A stretch of DNA of 32,686 nt from Lachnospiraceae bacterium (GTDB lineage Bacteria; Bacillota; Clostridia; Lachnospirales; Lachnospiraceae), in assembly GCA_017438775.1 (NCBI GenBank), contig JAFRUR010000027.1, positions 1 to 32,686 of the forward strand, read 5' to 3'. The number at the start of each line of letters is the position of its first letter. Position 1 is the stretch's first letter. Below the pieces are notes generated by a model that ran no database searches, was not told the origin of the DNA, and was given only the letters and a program-made list of their open reading frames with translations. A program made the translations under genes and the position numbers. Below, one piece after another: positions 1 through 7,326 of the stretch.

Positions 1-393
1 GCTGATGATGCCGAGCTTGTAGCCGTTCGCGTACAGGTCCTTTATCGACTGCGCGCCGTTCGGCGCTACGACTCTCCGTCCGTCCTTGTTGCGGTACTCG
101 ATGGTCAGCTCGATCGCGTTCTTTTTGATCAGATCCCGCGGGTATTCCGGCGCGAGCCATTTGGTCCAGAGTTCCTCTTCAGGCGCCTCGCGCATGGTCT
201 CGAAGCACCACTTGCGGTAGCCGGCGTAGCGGTAGTCCAGAAACTTGCAGAATTCGTCCGGGTCCCCGGGCTCACCGCACATTTCCGCGATCTTGCGGCG
301 GGCCTCCGCCTCGAAGGCCGCGTCCCGCTCCACCAGACGGAGCGTGCCGCCCAGGTCGTAAAATACGGCGTCAAATTCTCGCTGCGTATCCAT
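1..393 (-). CDS. HAD-family hydrolase-like protein, third tandem paralogue, cut by window edge
   Basis: Only the first 131 codons are present and the frame stays open to base 1. The ATG at 391-393 follows a GGAGG ribosome site. Motif I reads FYDLGGTL (nucleophile Asp13), so the usual second Asp is Gly15. The helical cap segment carries the E-L-W-x-x-W signature seen in the three other HAD paralogues of this window. The visible part ends at LGIIS, which is motif II with its Ser in place. HAD proteins of this group are usually phosphatases or dehalogenase-like hydrolases; the substrate cannot be read from sequence. It lies 23 bases behind the preceding HAD gene and is probably transcribed with it from the LacI-controlled promoter at 1984-2012. 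The C-terminal half, with motifs III and IV, lies outside the window. Confidence 0.85.
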   Translation of the reverse strand, partial: MDTQREFDAVFYDLGGTLRLVERDAAFEAEARRKIAEMCGEPGDPDEFCKFLDYRYAGYRKWCFETMREAPEEELWTKWLAPEYPRDLIKKNAIELTIEYRNKDGRRVVAPNGAQSIKDLYANGYKLGIIS

Positions 394-416
394 AGTGCCT
401 TCCTCCGTACCCGCGC

Positions 417-1139
417 TCAGTTTAGGGGCGGGACAATGTCCAGGAGCTCGCCGATCCGGGTGATGGTGTAGTCCGGATGCAGGAGGATCTCCTGAGGTTC
501 GTTTTTGATCGTGTCGGGCTCGTCGATGCGGATCATCGTGGCAAAGCCGGCCTTGCGGGTGCCCTCCACGTCGCGGATGGGGTTGTCTCCCACGTACGCG
601 CACTGCCCCGGTTCCTTGCCGATCGCGCGGCAGGCCAGCAGGTAGATGGCCGGGTCGGGCTTGCGGATGCGCACCTTGGACGACAGGATGACGGCCTTGA
701 AGTAGTGGGCCACGCCGTCCGTGATCATCCAGTCGGGGATCTCGGTCTCCGTGATGGTATTGGCGATGATGCCCAGCGTATATCCGCGGCGGTCCAGCTC
801 GATGATCGTGGACTTCACGTCGTCGCGGGGAACGCGGCGCCCGTCATGGTCGCGCCACAGGCGCGTCAGACGCCCGGCGTGCCGGCAGACGCGCTCGGGA
901 TCGTAATCGGGAAGCAGGTGCTGGGACCACAGTTCCATCTCGCCCGCGTCGATCAGGGTCGTCTTGGCTTCCTTGCGGTACGCTTTCCAGCGCTTCTCCA
1001 GCTTTTCAAAAAACACATCGTGGGGCTCAGTCGCGCCCACGAGCTCCATGAGCTCGCGCTCCGCGGCCTCCTGGAACTCCTTGTCGGGGATGACGATGCG
1101 CAGCGTATTGCCAACGTCAAAGAAGATGGTATCCGTCAT
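417..1139 (-). CDS. HAD-family hydrolase-like protein, second tandem paralogue
   Basis: A 240-residue HAD-fold protein with a helical C1 cap between motifs I and II. Motif I is FFDVGNTL (Asp8; the +2 Asp is replaced by Gly10). Motif II reads LGIIANT, with Ala126 where the family has Ser or Thr. Motif III Lys is K160 in IRKPDP. Motif IV is VGDNPIRD (D185, D190). The nucleophile, Lys and magnesium-binding acids are therefore present, but both the general acid/base and the motif II hydroxyl are missing, making this the most divergent active site of the set. It sits between two paralogues, 31 and 23 bases away, in a leftward unit. It could be a weak phosphatase, a dehalogenase-like enzyme, or a binding or sensing subunit. 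Family assignment is firm; function is unknown. Confidence 0.9.
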   Translation of the reverse strand: MTDTIFFDVGNTLRIVIPDKEFQEAAERELMELVGATEPHDVFFEKLEKRWKAYRKEAKTTLIDAGEMELWSQHLLPDYDPERVCRHAGRLTRLWRDHDGRRVPRDDVKSTIIELDRRGYTLGIIANTITETEIPDWMITDGVAHYFKAVILSSKVRIRKPDPAIYLLACRAIGKEPGQCAYVGDNPIRDVEGTRKAGFATMIRIDEPDTIKNEPQEILLHPDYTITRIGELLDIVPPLN

Positions 1140-1170
1140 GTGCCTAACCTCCTCGTGTGCTTTATGCTGA

Positions 1171-1935
1171 TCAGGGCGTGAGCCCGTTGACCTCCTGAAT
1201 GATGCGGGGGAGCTCCTTCAGCTCCCGGATGACGAAATCTGCCTGCGGGGCATCCGGCCCCCGGAACGCGGCGTCCCGGTGAGCGATGGAAGGATTTTCG
1301 ATTCGGACGACAAGTCCCATTCCGGCGTTTCTGGCTCCGAGGACGTCGCGGGAGATCGTGTCTCCGACGTATCCCGCCTCCTCCGGCGCAATGCCCATCT
1401 GCTCAAGTGCGATATAGAAGATCCGCGGATCCGGCTTGCGGATGCCGACGGCACTGGACATGACCACACACTCCATGAACGTGTCGATGCCGTATTCGCG
1501 AAGCGCGTGCGGCGCCAGGGTGGTGGAGATGATATTGGACACCAGACCCGTTCGGATATTCATGCGCCTGAGGGCCCGGAACGTCTCGCGAAGATGCGGC
1601 ATGGGGGTGTTCTCCACGCGCTCGCTGTCGTAAAGGAAGCTCAGCTGCTCCGAGAACGGGGCGATGCGCTCCGGTTCGATGTTCAGATCCTTCAGGTAAT
1701 ACCGGCTCCAGATCTCGCTGTTCGGAAGTTCGACGAGAGTCTCCTCTCCGAGATGCTTGTACGCCTCTCCGTTCTCCTGCAGCATCGCGTCGATCTCTTC
1801 CGGACTCAGATTCGCCGGAATGCCGTGCTGCTCCAGGATGTCCAGCAGGTGACGGGAAAAGCGAAGACGGGACTCCTCTGTCCGCTTTATGCTGTGGATC
1901 GTCCCTCCGAGGTCAAAGAGCAGGGCTCGTATCAT
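1171..1935 (-). CDS. HAD-family hydrolase-like protein, first gene of the three-HAD unit
   Basis: Predicted 254 residues when started at the ATG at 1933-1935, which follows a strong AGGAGGTGA site; a longer frame starting at 1995 would run through the operator and has no good ribosome site. Motif I is LLFDLGGT (Asp8, Gly10 instead of Asp), motif II is GLVSN, motif III is IRKPDP and motif IV is VGDTISRD. The cap carries the SEIWSRYY version of the shared E-[IL]-W signature. The closest known shape is the YjjG/haloacid dehalogenase-like branch. It is the promoter-proximal gene of a leftward unit with a consensus promoter at 1984-2012 and a LacI-type operator at 1962-1975, divergent from lacI. 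The likely role is hydrolysis of a phosphorylated intermediate, by inference from its regulon partners. Confidence 0.9.
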   Translation of the reverse strand: MIRALLFDLGGTIHSIKRTEESRLRFSRHLLDILEQHGIPANLSPEEIDAMLQENGEAYKHLGEETLVELPNSEIWSRYYLKDLNIEPERIAPFSEQLSFLYDSERVENTPMPHLRETFRALRRMNIRTGLVSNIISTTLAPHALREYGIDTFMECVVMSSAVGIRKPDPRIFYIALEQMGIAPEEAGYVGDTISRDVLGARNAGMGLVVRIENPSIAHRDAAFRGPDAPQADFVIRELKELPRIIQEVNGLTP

Positions 1936-1961
1936 GGTTTGTTTCACCTCCTTCCGGGTTA

Positions 1962-1975
1962 CGCAAACGTTTACG
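1962..1975. promoter_or_regulatory. LacI-family operator in front of the three-HAD unit
   Basis: A 14-base near-perfect palindrome, cgcaaacgtttacg, with a central CG and one mismatched pair. It lies between the -10 box at 1984-1989 and the start codon of the first HAD gene, a repressing position. Near-identical sites lie before lacI and before the transporter unit. Central-CG palindromes are typical of LacI/GalR regulators. Confidence 0.85.
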
Positions 1976-1983
1976 ACAATTGT

Positions 1984-2012
1984 ATTGTAGTACACATTTG
2001 AACCATTGTCAA
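1984..2012 (-). promoter_or_regulatory. Sigma-A promoter of the three-HAD unit
   Basis: On the minus strand, -35 TTGACA (2007-2012), a 17-base spacer, then -10 TACAAT (1984-1989). The operator palindrome follows directly downstream. Confidence 0.85.
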
Positions 2013-2119
2013 CACAAAAACAAAGGGGAACATGAAGTTATTTTTTACCCCGTTCTACAATAATTAAAAACGGTTCCTCGCCGCCCTCTCATTCCCACCC
2101 GCAGAATCTCCGTCTCACC

Positions 2120-2148
2120 TTGACATTCCGCGATATATGTCGTAAAAT
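2120..2148 (+). promoter_or_regulatory. Sigma-A promoter of lacI-PHP-PfkB
   Basis: -35 TTGACA (2120-2125), a 17-base spacer, then -10 TAAAAT (2143-2148). The operator at 2151-2164 starts two bases after the -10 box. Confidence 0.85.
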
Positions 2149-2150
2149 TA

Positions 2151-2164
2151 CGTGAACGTTTACA
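2151..2164. promoter_or_regulatory. LacI-family operator before lacI (autoregulation)
   Basis: The sequence cgtgaacgtttaca is a palindrome around a central CG that matches the 1962-1975 and 14158-14171 sites in the AACGTT core. It covers the expected transcription start, so the regulator probably represses its own unit. Confidence 0.82.
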
Positions 2165-2204
2165 GAGCCATTATTTCCTTATTTTCAGATTCGGAGGTCC
2201 CCTT

Positions 2205-3215
2205 ATGGCTCCTGTCACTCTGAAAGACGTCGCCAAAGTTGCCGGCGTCTCGTACGCCACCGTCTCCCGCGCCCTCTCCGGCAGCCCCGAAATCAGCGAG
2301 GACACGCGCTGCCGCATCCTGAAACTCTGCAAGGAAATGGGCTACACGCCAAACTCTATCGCCCGTTCCATGGTCAAGCGCCGCACGGATATCATCGGAC
2401 TCATCGTCCCCAGCCTGAACAATCCCTTCATGAGCGAGCTCACCGGTCAGCTGGAGATCTATGCCCGCAACCGCGGCTACAACCTCATGGTCTGCTGCTC
2501 CTCCTACGACCACGACCTGGAGAAGGAGGTCTTCGCTCTTCTGGTCGGCCGTCAGGTAGACGGCATCATCATGATCCCAGGCGGAAACGAGATCTACGAA
2601 TCGTTAAGTTCGCTCACGTCGCAGGTCCCCACGGTGTTCATCAGCGACAATCTGCAGGATTATCCGGAAAACTATGTCTGCGTGGACAACTTCCGGGGCA
2701 CGCAGATCGCCACGGAGTACCTGTACTCCCTCGGGCACCGGGATATCCTCTACTTCGGCGCCAGACAGAAGAGCAAGACCCATAAGCACCGCCTGGAGGG
2801 TTACCTCGCCACCTGCGAAAAGCTTGGGCTCGAGCCCCATGTGCTCCCCAGCAGCTACTCCCGCAGTTCCCGGGAAGTCGGCTATACCATGGCCGGAGAC
2901 TATTTTTCCAAAAAGAACCGCGAGACGGCAATCCTCTGCGCCGCGGATATGCTGGCGATCGGCGTCATGCAGGCCGCCTTCGACGCCGGCATCCGCATCC
3001 CCAGGGACATCTCCCTGATGGGCTTCGACAACATCTCCTTTTCCGCCCTGCCGCAGATCGACCTGACCACCATCAACCAGCCCACCCAGCAGATGGCCAT
3101 CGCCGCGGTGGATATGCTGCTGGACCGGATCAAGAACCCCGAAGCGGAGCACGCAAGGCTCATCCTGCCGCCCTCTCTCGTGGAGCGGAAGTCCTGCCGC
3201 TCCATCGCAAAATAA
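2205..3215 (+). CDS. LacI/GalR-family transcriptional regulator
   Basis: A 336-residue regulator of normal family length. The N-terminal helix-turn-helix (about residues 4-30) contains VTLKDVAKVAGVSYATVSRA, followed by the hinge around SIARSMVKRRTDIIGLIVPS and a periplasmic-binding-protein-like effector domain up to the C-terminus. The ATG follows GGAGG with good spacing. It heads a rightward unit with a PHP phosphoesterase and a sugar kinase, and is divergent from the HAD unit. Three matching palindromic operators in this window make it the likely shared repressor of uptake and metabolism genes. Effectors of this family are usually sugars or sugar phosphates; the actual ligand is unknown. 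A CcpA-type global role is less likely because its sites are clustered beside its own gene. Confidence 0.95.
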   Translation: MAPVTLKDVAKVAGVSYATVSRALSGSPEISEDTRCRILKLCKEMGYTPNSIARSMVKRRTDIIGLIVPSLNNPFMSELTGQLEIYARNRGYNLMVCCSSYDHDLEKEVFALLVGRQVDGIIMIPGGNEIYESLSSLTSQVPTVFISDNLQDYPENYVCVDNFRGTQIATEYLYSLGHRDILYFGARQKSKTHKHRLEGYLATCEKLGLEPHVLPSSYSRSSREVGYTMAGDYFSKKNRETAILCAADMLAIGVMQAAFDAGIRIPRDISLMGFDNISFSALPQIDLTTINQPTQQMAIAAVDMLLDRIKNPEAEHARLILPPSLVERKSCRSIAK

Positions 3216-3230
3216 CAACCAGGAGGCTCC

Positions 3231-3941
3231 ATGTACCGGTACGAACTTCATCTGCACACCATGGAGACCAGCCGCTGCGGCCACGTGCGCGCCGCGGACC
3301 AGGTCCGCACCTATCACAGGCTCGGGTATCAGGGCCTGTGCGTCACCGACCACCTGCACGACACCTATCTCAGCCTGATGGACTGCCATGACGACTGGAA
3401 CGAATGCGTGCGGCGCTATCTCTACGGCTACCATCTGGCCAAGGAAGAGGGCGAGCGCCTCGGGATGGACATCATCTTCGGCGTGGAGCTCCGCTTCCCC
3501 GAAAACGAGAGCGACTACCTGATCTACGGCATCGACGAGGACTGGCTCTACCGCAACCCCTTCGTCTGCCGCATGGATCACCGCTCCTTCTTCGAAAAGT
3601 ACGGGAACGAGGTTCTGATCATCCACGCCCATCCGTTCCGCAACAACGACACCGTCTACTACGACTGCGTCCACGGTCTGGAGGTCGTCAACTGCAATCC
3701 CCGCCACGACAGCCGCAACCATCTCGCCCTCGAACTGGCAAAGCAGAACCCGCATCTCTACCGCACTGTCGGCTCCGATGCCCACCGCATCGGGGACGAG
3801 GGCCGCTCCGCCCTGCTGAGCGAGGTCCGCATCCCGGATTCCTATGCCATGGCACGCGTCATCACCTCCGGAAACTACGGTCTTTGGTGCCCGGAGTACG
3901 ATAACATCCTCAAAGAATGCGAGGCGATCCCCCATGTATGA
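3231..3941 (+). CDS. PHP-domain metal-dependent phosphoesterase
   Basis: A 236-residue cytosolic protein with the full PHP metal-ligand set: H7-x-H9 in ELHLHT, D40-H41 in VTDH, E86 in GVELRFPE, H132/H134 in IHAHPF, E151, and D183/H185 in GSDAHR. PHP enzymes use a trinuclear metal site to hydrolyse phosphoesters, including histidinol phosphate and cyclic or diester sugar phosphates. The gene starts 15 bases after lacI with an AGGAGG site and overlaps the next gene by eight bases, so all three are probably cotranscribed and this gene is coupled to the kinase. Context suggests hydrolysis of a sugar phosphate or phosphodiester. A histidinol phosphatase role is an alternative, but there are no his genes nearby. 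Confidence 0.88.
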   Translation: MYRYELHLHTMETSRCGHVRAADQVRTYHRLGYQGLCVTDHLHDTYLSLMDCHDDWNECVRRYLYGYHLAKEEGERLGMDIIFGVELRFPENESDYLIYGIDEDWLYRNPFVCRMDHRSFFEKYGNEVLIIHAHPFRNNDTVYYDCVHGLEVVNCNPRHDSRNHLALELAKQNPHLYRTVGSDAHRIGDEGRSALLSEVRIPDSYAMARVITSGNYGLWCPEYDNILKECEAIPHV

Positions 3942-4812
3942 CATCATGATCATCGGCCAGATGACGCTGGACCACAACACCGACTATGACGGCCGCGAGG
4001 AGTTCCGCACCGGCGGTGCCGTCACCTTCTCCGGCTATGCCGCCGCGGCCATCGGCCACAGCGTCGCGGTCGTTCCCAAGGGGGACCCCGCGGTCATCGA
4101 CCCTTACGCCGCCTTCGCCGACAGCCGGGTGGAGAAGATTTTCCCCGTCTACTCTCCCACCTGCACCGTGATGGAGAACACCTATTTCACCCCCGACCGC
4201 GAGAGGCGCCGCTGCCTCAACACGTCTTCGATCGTGCCCTATGCCCCGGAGGATCTTCCGGAGGAAGAGGCGCGCATCTACCATCTGGGCGGCCTCGTGA
4301 ACGGCGACATGGGCGCAGACATCCTCGAAGCCTGTGCGCGGCGCGGCGATACGGCCCTGGACGTGCAGGCCGTGCTTCGCTGCCGCAACGAGGACGGCTC
4401 TCTCGAGCTGCGGGACTGGCCGGACAAGCTCCGCTATCTCCCTCTCATCCGCTTCCTGAAGACCGACGCCGCGGAGGCGGAAGTCCTGACCGGGACCGAC
4501 GACCGTGAGAAGGCCGCCTTCCTGCTCTGCGAATGGGGCGCGAAGGAGGTCCTGATCACCCACAACACGGAGGCCCTGGTCTGCGACGGAACGCACATCT
4601 TCCGCGCGCCCTTAAAGCCCCGAAACCTGTCCGGGCGCACCGGCCGCGGCGATACCACCTTCGCCGGCTATCTCACCGAGCGGCTCGGCTCCGACATCCC
4701 CGCGGCGCTCGAGTACGCGGCGCCCCTGGTCTCCCTCAAGATGGAGACGCCGGGGCCCTTCACCGGCACGCGTCAGGACGTGCTTGACTACATTGAACAG
4801 TTCTACCGGTAA
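3934..4812 (+). CDS. PfkB/ribokinase-family carbohydrate kinase
   Basis: Predicted 292 residues when started at the ATG at 3934 (MYDIMIIGQ), which overlaps the PHP gene by eight bases and follows a GAGG site; the longer in-frame start at 3844 lies inside the PHP gene and is rejected. The N-terminal substrate region includes RTGGAVTFSGYAAAAIGH (about residues 25-42), the PfkB Gly-rich motif. The C-terminal signature GRTGRGDTTFAGYL holds the anion hole and catalytic base D240. These kinases transfer phosphate from ATP to a sugar, sugar phosphate or nucleoside hydroxyl. As the last gene of the LacI-controlled unit it probably rephosphorylates the sugar released by the hydrolases. The exact sugar is not predictable. 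Confidence 0.9.
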   Translation: MYDIMIIGQMTLDHNTDYDGREEFRTGGAVTFSGYAAAAIGHSVAVVPKGDPAVIDPYAAFADSRVEKIFPVYSPTCTVMENTYFTPDRERRRCLNTSSIVPYAPEDLPEEEARIYHLGGLVNGDMGADILEACARRGDTALDVQAVLRCRNEDGSLELRDWPDKLRYLPLIRFLKTDAAEAEVLTGTDDREKAAFLLCEWGAKEVLITHNTEALVCDGTHIFRAPLKPRNLSGRTGRGDTTFAGYLTERLGSDIPAALEYAAPLVSLKMETPGPFTGTRQDVLDYIEQFYR

Positions 4813-4845
4813 GCACCGGCGTGCCTGCTTTGCCCGCAGGCAGAG

Positions 4846-4883
4846 AAAAAGAGCGGCCCGCTTTCGCGGACCGCTCTCTTTTT
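4846..4883. terminator. Bidirectional intrinsic terminator between the kinase and mgtC-like genes
   Basis: GAGCGG-c-CCGC / GCGG-a-CCGCTC stem with a TTTC loop. It is flanked by an A-run on the left and TCTTTTT on the right, so it can end the rightward kinase unit and the leftward transporter unit. Confidence 0.88.
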
Positions 4884-4905
4884 GCCCTGTATTTCCCGAA
4901 ACCGT

Positions 4906-5631
4906 TCAGGAACCCATCTCGATGCTCAGGGCATGGACGTCGTTCATGGAACCCAGGAAGGTGCTCAGGTCGGTGATGGTGATATCCTGCCCCATGCGCA
5001 GCGTCAGGTCGTACTCCGCGCCGCCGTCTTCCTGAAGATCCACCCGGATCTCGAGAATCTGCATCCTGTGCCGGCTGATATAATCGTCCAGCTTCTGCCG
5101 GAAATCCGCGGAATTGCTCACGCTGCATTGCATCCGGCCCACGACCATGGAGTCCACGCCGACGGTAAAGCGGTGCGTCAGGATCTGCGCCACGAACATC
5201 ACGCCCGTGACCAGGATGCCGAGAACGTACATCCCCGCTCCGATGGCAAGGCCGATGCCTGCCGTGGCCCAGATGCCCGCCGCCGTGGTCAGACCCTTGA
5301 CGGAGTTGCCGTTGCGGAAGATGATTCCCGCCCCCAGGAAGGAGACGCCGGTGATCACCTGCGCTGCCAGCCTGGCCGGATCCGTGCCGTGAGTCCCCAG
5401 AATGCCCTCTCCGTTCGGCCCTGACACATCGGCGAAGCCGTACTTCGACACGATCATGACGAGCGCGGCCGCACAGCAGACGATGATATGGGTCCGGATG
5501 CCCGCCTCCTTGAGGCGCCTGCTCCTCTCCAGTCCGATCACAGCTCCGCAGGCGCAGGCCGTCACGATCCGGAGAAGAAACTCCGCCGTCTGCCAGAATG
5601 AATATGTCGATCCGAAAGGTAATGCCAGCAT
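4906..5631 (-). CDS. MgtC/SapB-family membrane protein
   Basis: A 241-residue inner-membrane protein. The N-terminal MgtC domain (about residues 10-150) has GAVIGLERSRR followed by AGIRTHIIV, then several hydrophobic helices around ITGVSFLGAGII and TTAAGIWATAGIGLAIGAG. A soluble ACT-like C-terminal part follows. MgtC proteins are linked to growth in low magnesium, control of ATP synthase and, in some bacteria, phosphate homeostasis. It is the last leftward gene before the bidirectional terminator. A 102-base gap with a GC-rich hairpin separates it from the lipoprotein gene, so it may be only partly cotranscribed. A link to phosphate released by the upstream enzymes is speculation. Confidence 0.9.
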   Translation of the reverse strand: MLALPFGSTYSFWQTAEFLLRIVTACACGAVIGLERSRRLKEAGIRTHIIVCCAAALVMIVSKYGFADVSGPNGEGILGTHGTDPARLAAQVITGVSFLGAGIIFRNGNSVKGLTTAAGIWATAGIGLAIGAGMYVLGILVTGVMFVAQILTHRFTVGVDSMVVGRMQCSVSNSADFRQKLDDYISRHRMQILEIRVDLQEDGGAEYDLTLRMGQDITITDLSTFLGSMNDVHALSIEMGS

Positions 5632-5667
5632 GGTTTACACCACCACCTTGTCCTGTCGTTTTCCCCG

Positions 5668-5702
5668 GGGCGGGACCGGCCGTTTCCGTCCGCGTCCCGC
5701 CC
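5668..5702. other. GC-rich intergenic hairpin between lipoprotein and mgtC-like genes
   Basis: Perfect 9-base arms GGGCGGGAC (5668-5676) and GTCCCGCCC (5694-5702). No T-run follows on the minus strand, so it is more likely an mRNA-stabilising or partially terminating structure than a full intrinsic terminator. Confidence 0.6.
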
Positions 5703-5733
5703 TTCAGTTCACGAGATCACGCTGCAGATCGGC

Positions 5734-7263
5734 TTACGGCTTCCAGCCGTCCGTCGTGACTCCGGACTTCACGACCTCGTCGATGAGGGCCTGGTCCGCG
5801 GGATCGTCGTTGGCTTCGTGCTCCCACTTGGACACGTCCGTGCCGTCCTTCATGGAGAGCTTGTCGTACATCTTGAGCGGCTCCGTGAGTTCCCACTTCG
5901 CCTCTTCCCCGTCGGCGAAGACGACCTTCACCTTCATGACCGCACCGGCGGGACGGATAATATAGATGTTCTTCTCGTAGTTGGCCTTATCCTCGTCCTT
6001 GTCCTTCCAGCCGGCTTCCACGACGCTGGCGCCCTTTTCGGTGCCGTCCGCGTAAATGTAGACCTCGTTGATGGTTTTGCCGGTCTTGTTCTTGATGTTC
6101 AGGCCAAGATCCACATACTCTCCGGAAGGAGCGGCATCGGAACCGGACGCCTCGGACTCCTTCTCACCGGACTCTTCGGGAGCCGGCACCACGAGCTTCG
6201 CGAGCTCCGCCCTGGCCTCGGCAACAGACGCGGCATCGGCAGCGGGGACGCCGTCGTACACCGGGTACCACTGATCCAGCACATGGCCCTTCTCCAGGGA
6301 CTCCGCCAGGTAGGCCAGAGGCTCGGGATCGCCGTCGTCGTACTGGACCTTGATGTCATACTTGTCTTCCGCGTTCTTCAGGGAGATCTCGTTCGGCATA
6401 TGGCCGTCGCCGTCTGCCTTGAACCAATCCTCGATCGGATAGGTCATTTCCGTGCCGTCGTCAAACTTCACGTAGACGTTGTAGTTTTCGGTGTGAGGAC
6501 GGACGAAGCACTTGAAGAGGTACATGCCGCCTTCCTTGGCCTTTCCGGGCATCAGGGAATCCATCTTGGTGCCGTCTTCCCTGTAGAGGTAATCGAGCAC
6601 GTTGTTGTACGCTGTGGCGGTACCGCCCTCCTCGAAGAAGCGGAGGTCCACGATGTTCTTGCCGGTCTTGTTCTTGAACTCGACGGGGATGAGCTCATAG
6701 CCGGGGTAGAAATTGTCGGCCGTCTTGCCTGCCGCGACCGCAACGGCCATGGCGGCCTGATCCTCGGCCTTGTCCTCGATCTCCACTTCCCAGCCGTTCG
6801 GATCGGTGCCGTCCTTCATGGAGATCTTGTGATACATCTCGAGCTTGCCGAGGTCCTTTTTGGCCGTGGTGCCGTCCGCGAAGACCACTTCCAGCTCCAT
6901 GTCCTTATCGGCTTCTCTGACGATGTAGATGTTCTTCTCGTAGTTCTTCTTATCGGCGTCCTTGTCCTTCCAGCCCTTGGCTACGACGCTGTTGCCCTTC
7001 TCTCCGCCGGCGGGATAGATGTACACCTCGTCGATGGTGACGCCGGTCTTGTTCTTGATGTTCAGGCCCAGAGACGTGTACTTGACTTCGGGCGGTGCGG
7101 GCTCCGTGGGAGCCTCTGTGGTCTGCGGCTGGGTCTCAGGCGCCTTCGTGGTCTCCGGGGCCTTCGTCGTCGGCGCAGCCGTTGTGGACGGAGTCGAGTT
7201 TCCGCAGGCGGCAAGAGACAGTACCAGCGCCAGTGCGAGAACGATGGACAGTAACTTCTTCAT
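5734..7263 (-). CDS. Secreted lipoprotein with three related modules
   Basis: Predicted 509 residues when started at the ATG at 7261-7263, behind GAGGAGG; the longer frame from 7308 lacks a ribosome site. The lipoprotein signal is MKKLLSIVLALALVLS with lipobox LAAC (Cys20). A Thr/Pro/Ala-rich linker follows (about 22-58). Module A (about 60-160) and module C (about 382-482) are close repeats, sharing LGLNIKNKTG, EVYIY, GWKDKD, NYEKNIYI and SMKDGTD. A more divergent module B (about 185-310) starts FKNKTGKNI. An acidic Ser/Glu linker (about 360-380) joins B to C. The NKTG-type modules look like beta-rich extracellular binding domains, but no named family was recognised. It probably sits on the outer face of the membrane. 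Binding of sugar or polymer is only a guess from the neighbouring transporter. Confidence 0.85.
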   Translation of the reverse strand: MKKLLSIVLALALVLSLAACGNSTPSTTAAPTTKAPETTKAPETQPQTTEAPTEPAPPEVKYTSLGLNIKNKTGVTIDEVYIYPAGGEKGNSVVAKGWKDKDADKKNYEKNIYIVREADKDMELEVVFADGTTAKKDLGKLEMYHKISMKDGTDPNGWEVEIEDKAEDQAAMAVAVAAGKTADNFYPGYELIPVEFKNKTGKNIVDLRFFEEGGTATAYNNVLDYLYREDGTKMDSLMPGKAKEGGMYLFKCFVRPHTENYNVYVKFDDGTEMTYPIEDWFKADGDGHMPNEISLKNAEDKYDIKVQYDDGDPEPLAYLAESLEKGHVLDQWYPVYDGVPAADAASVAEARAELAKLVVPAPEESGEKESEASGSDAAPSGEYVDLGLNIKNKTGKTINEVYIYADGTEKGASVVEAGWKDKDEDKANYEKNIYIIRPAGAVMKVKVVFADGEEAKWELTEPLKMYDKLSMKDGTDVSKWEHEANDDPADQALIDEVVKSGVTTDGWKP

Positions 7264-7297
7264 GGTTTGCCTCCTCATTGTAATTGGAATATCTTTA

Positions 7298-7316
7298 CCC
7301 TGCCTCACGGGCAGGG
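7298..7316. other. Small hairpin between MBL-fold and lipoprotein genes
   Basis: Perfect 7-base arms CCCTGCC and GGCAGGG around a 5-base loop. No U-tract follows in the leftward transcript, so read-through with modulation is more likely than full termination. Confidence 0.5.
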
Positions 7317-7326
7317 AACAGATCCG

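Noticed and set aside
3231-3941. Histidinol phosphatase HisK
   Set aside because: PHP motifs alone do not show it; no his genes nearby and it is cotranscribed with a LacI regulator and sugar kinase.
2604-3980. 458-codon open frame on the minus strand
   Set aside because: Antisense to lacI and the PHP gene, both well supported by motifs.
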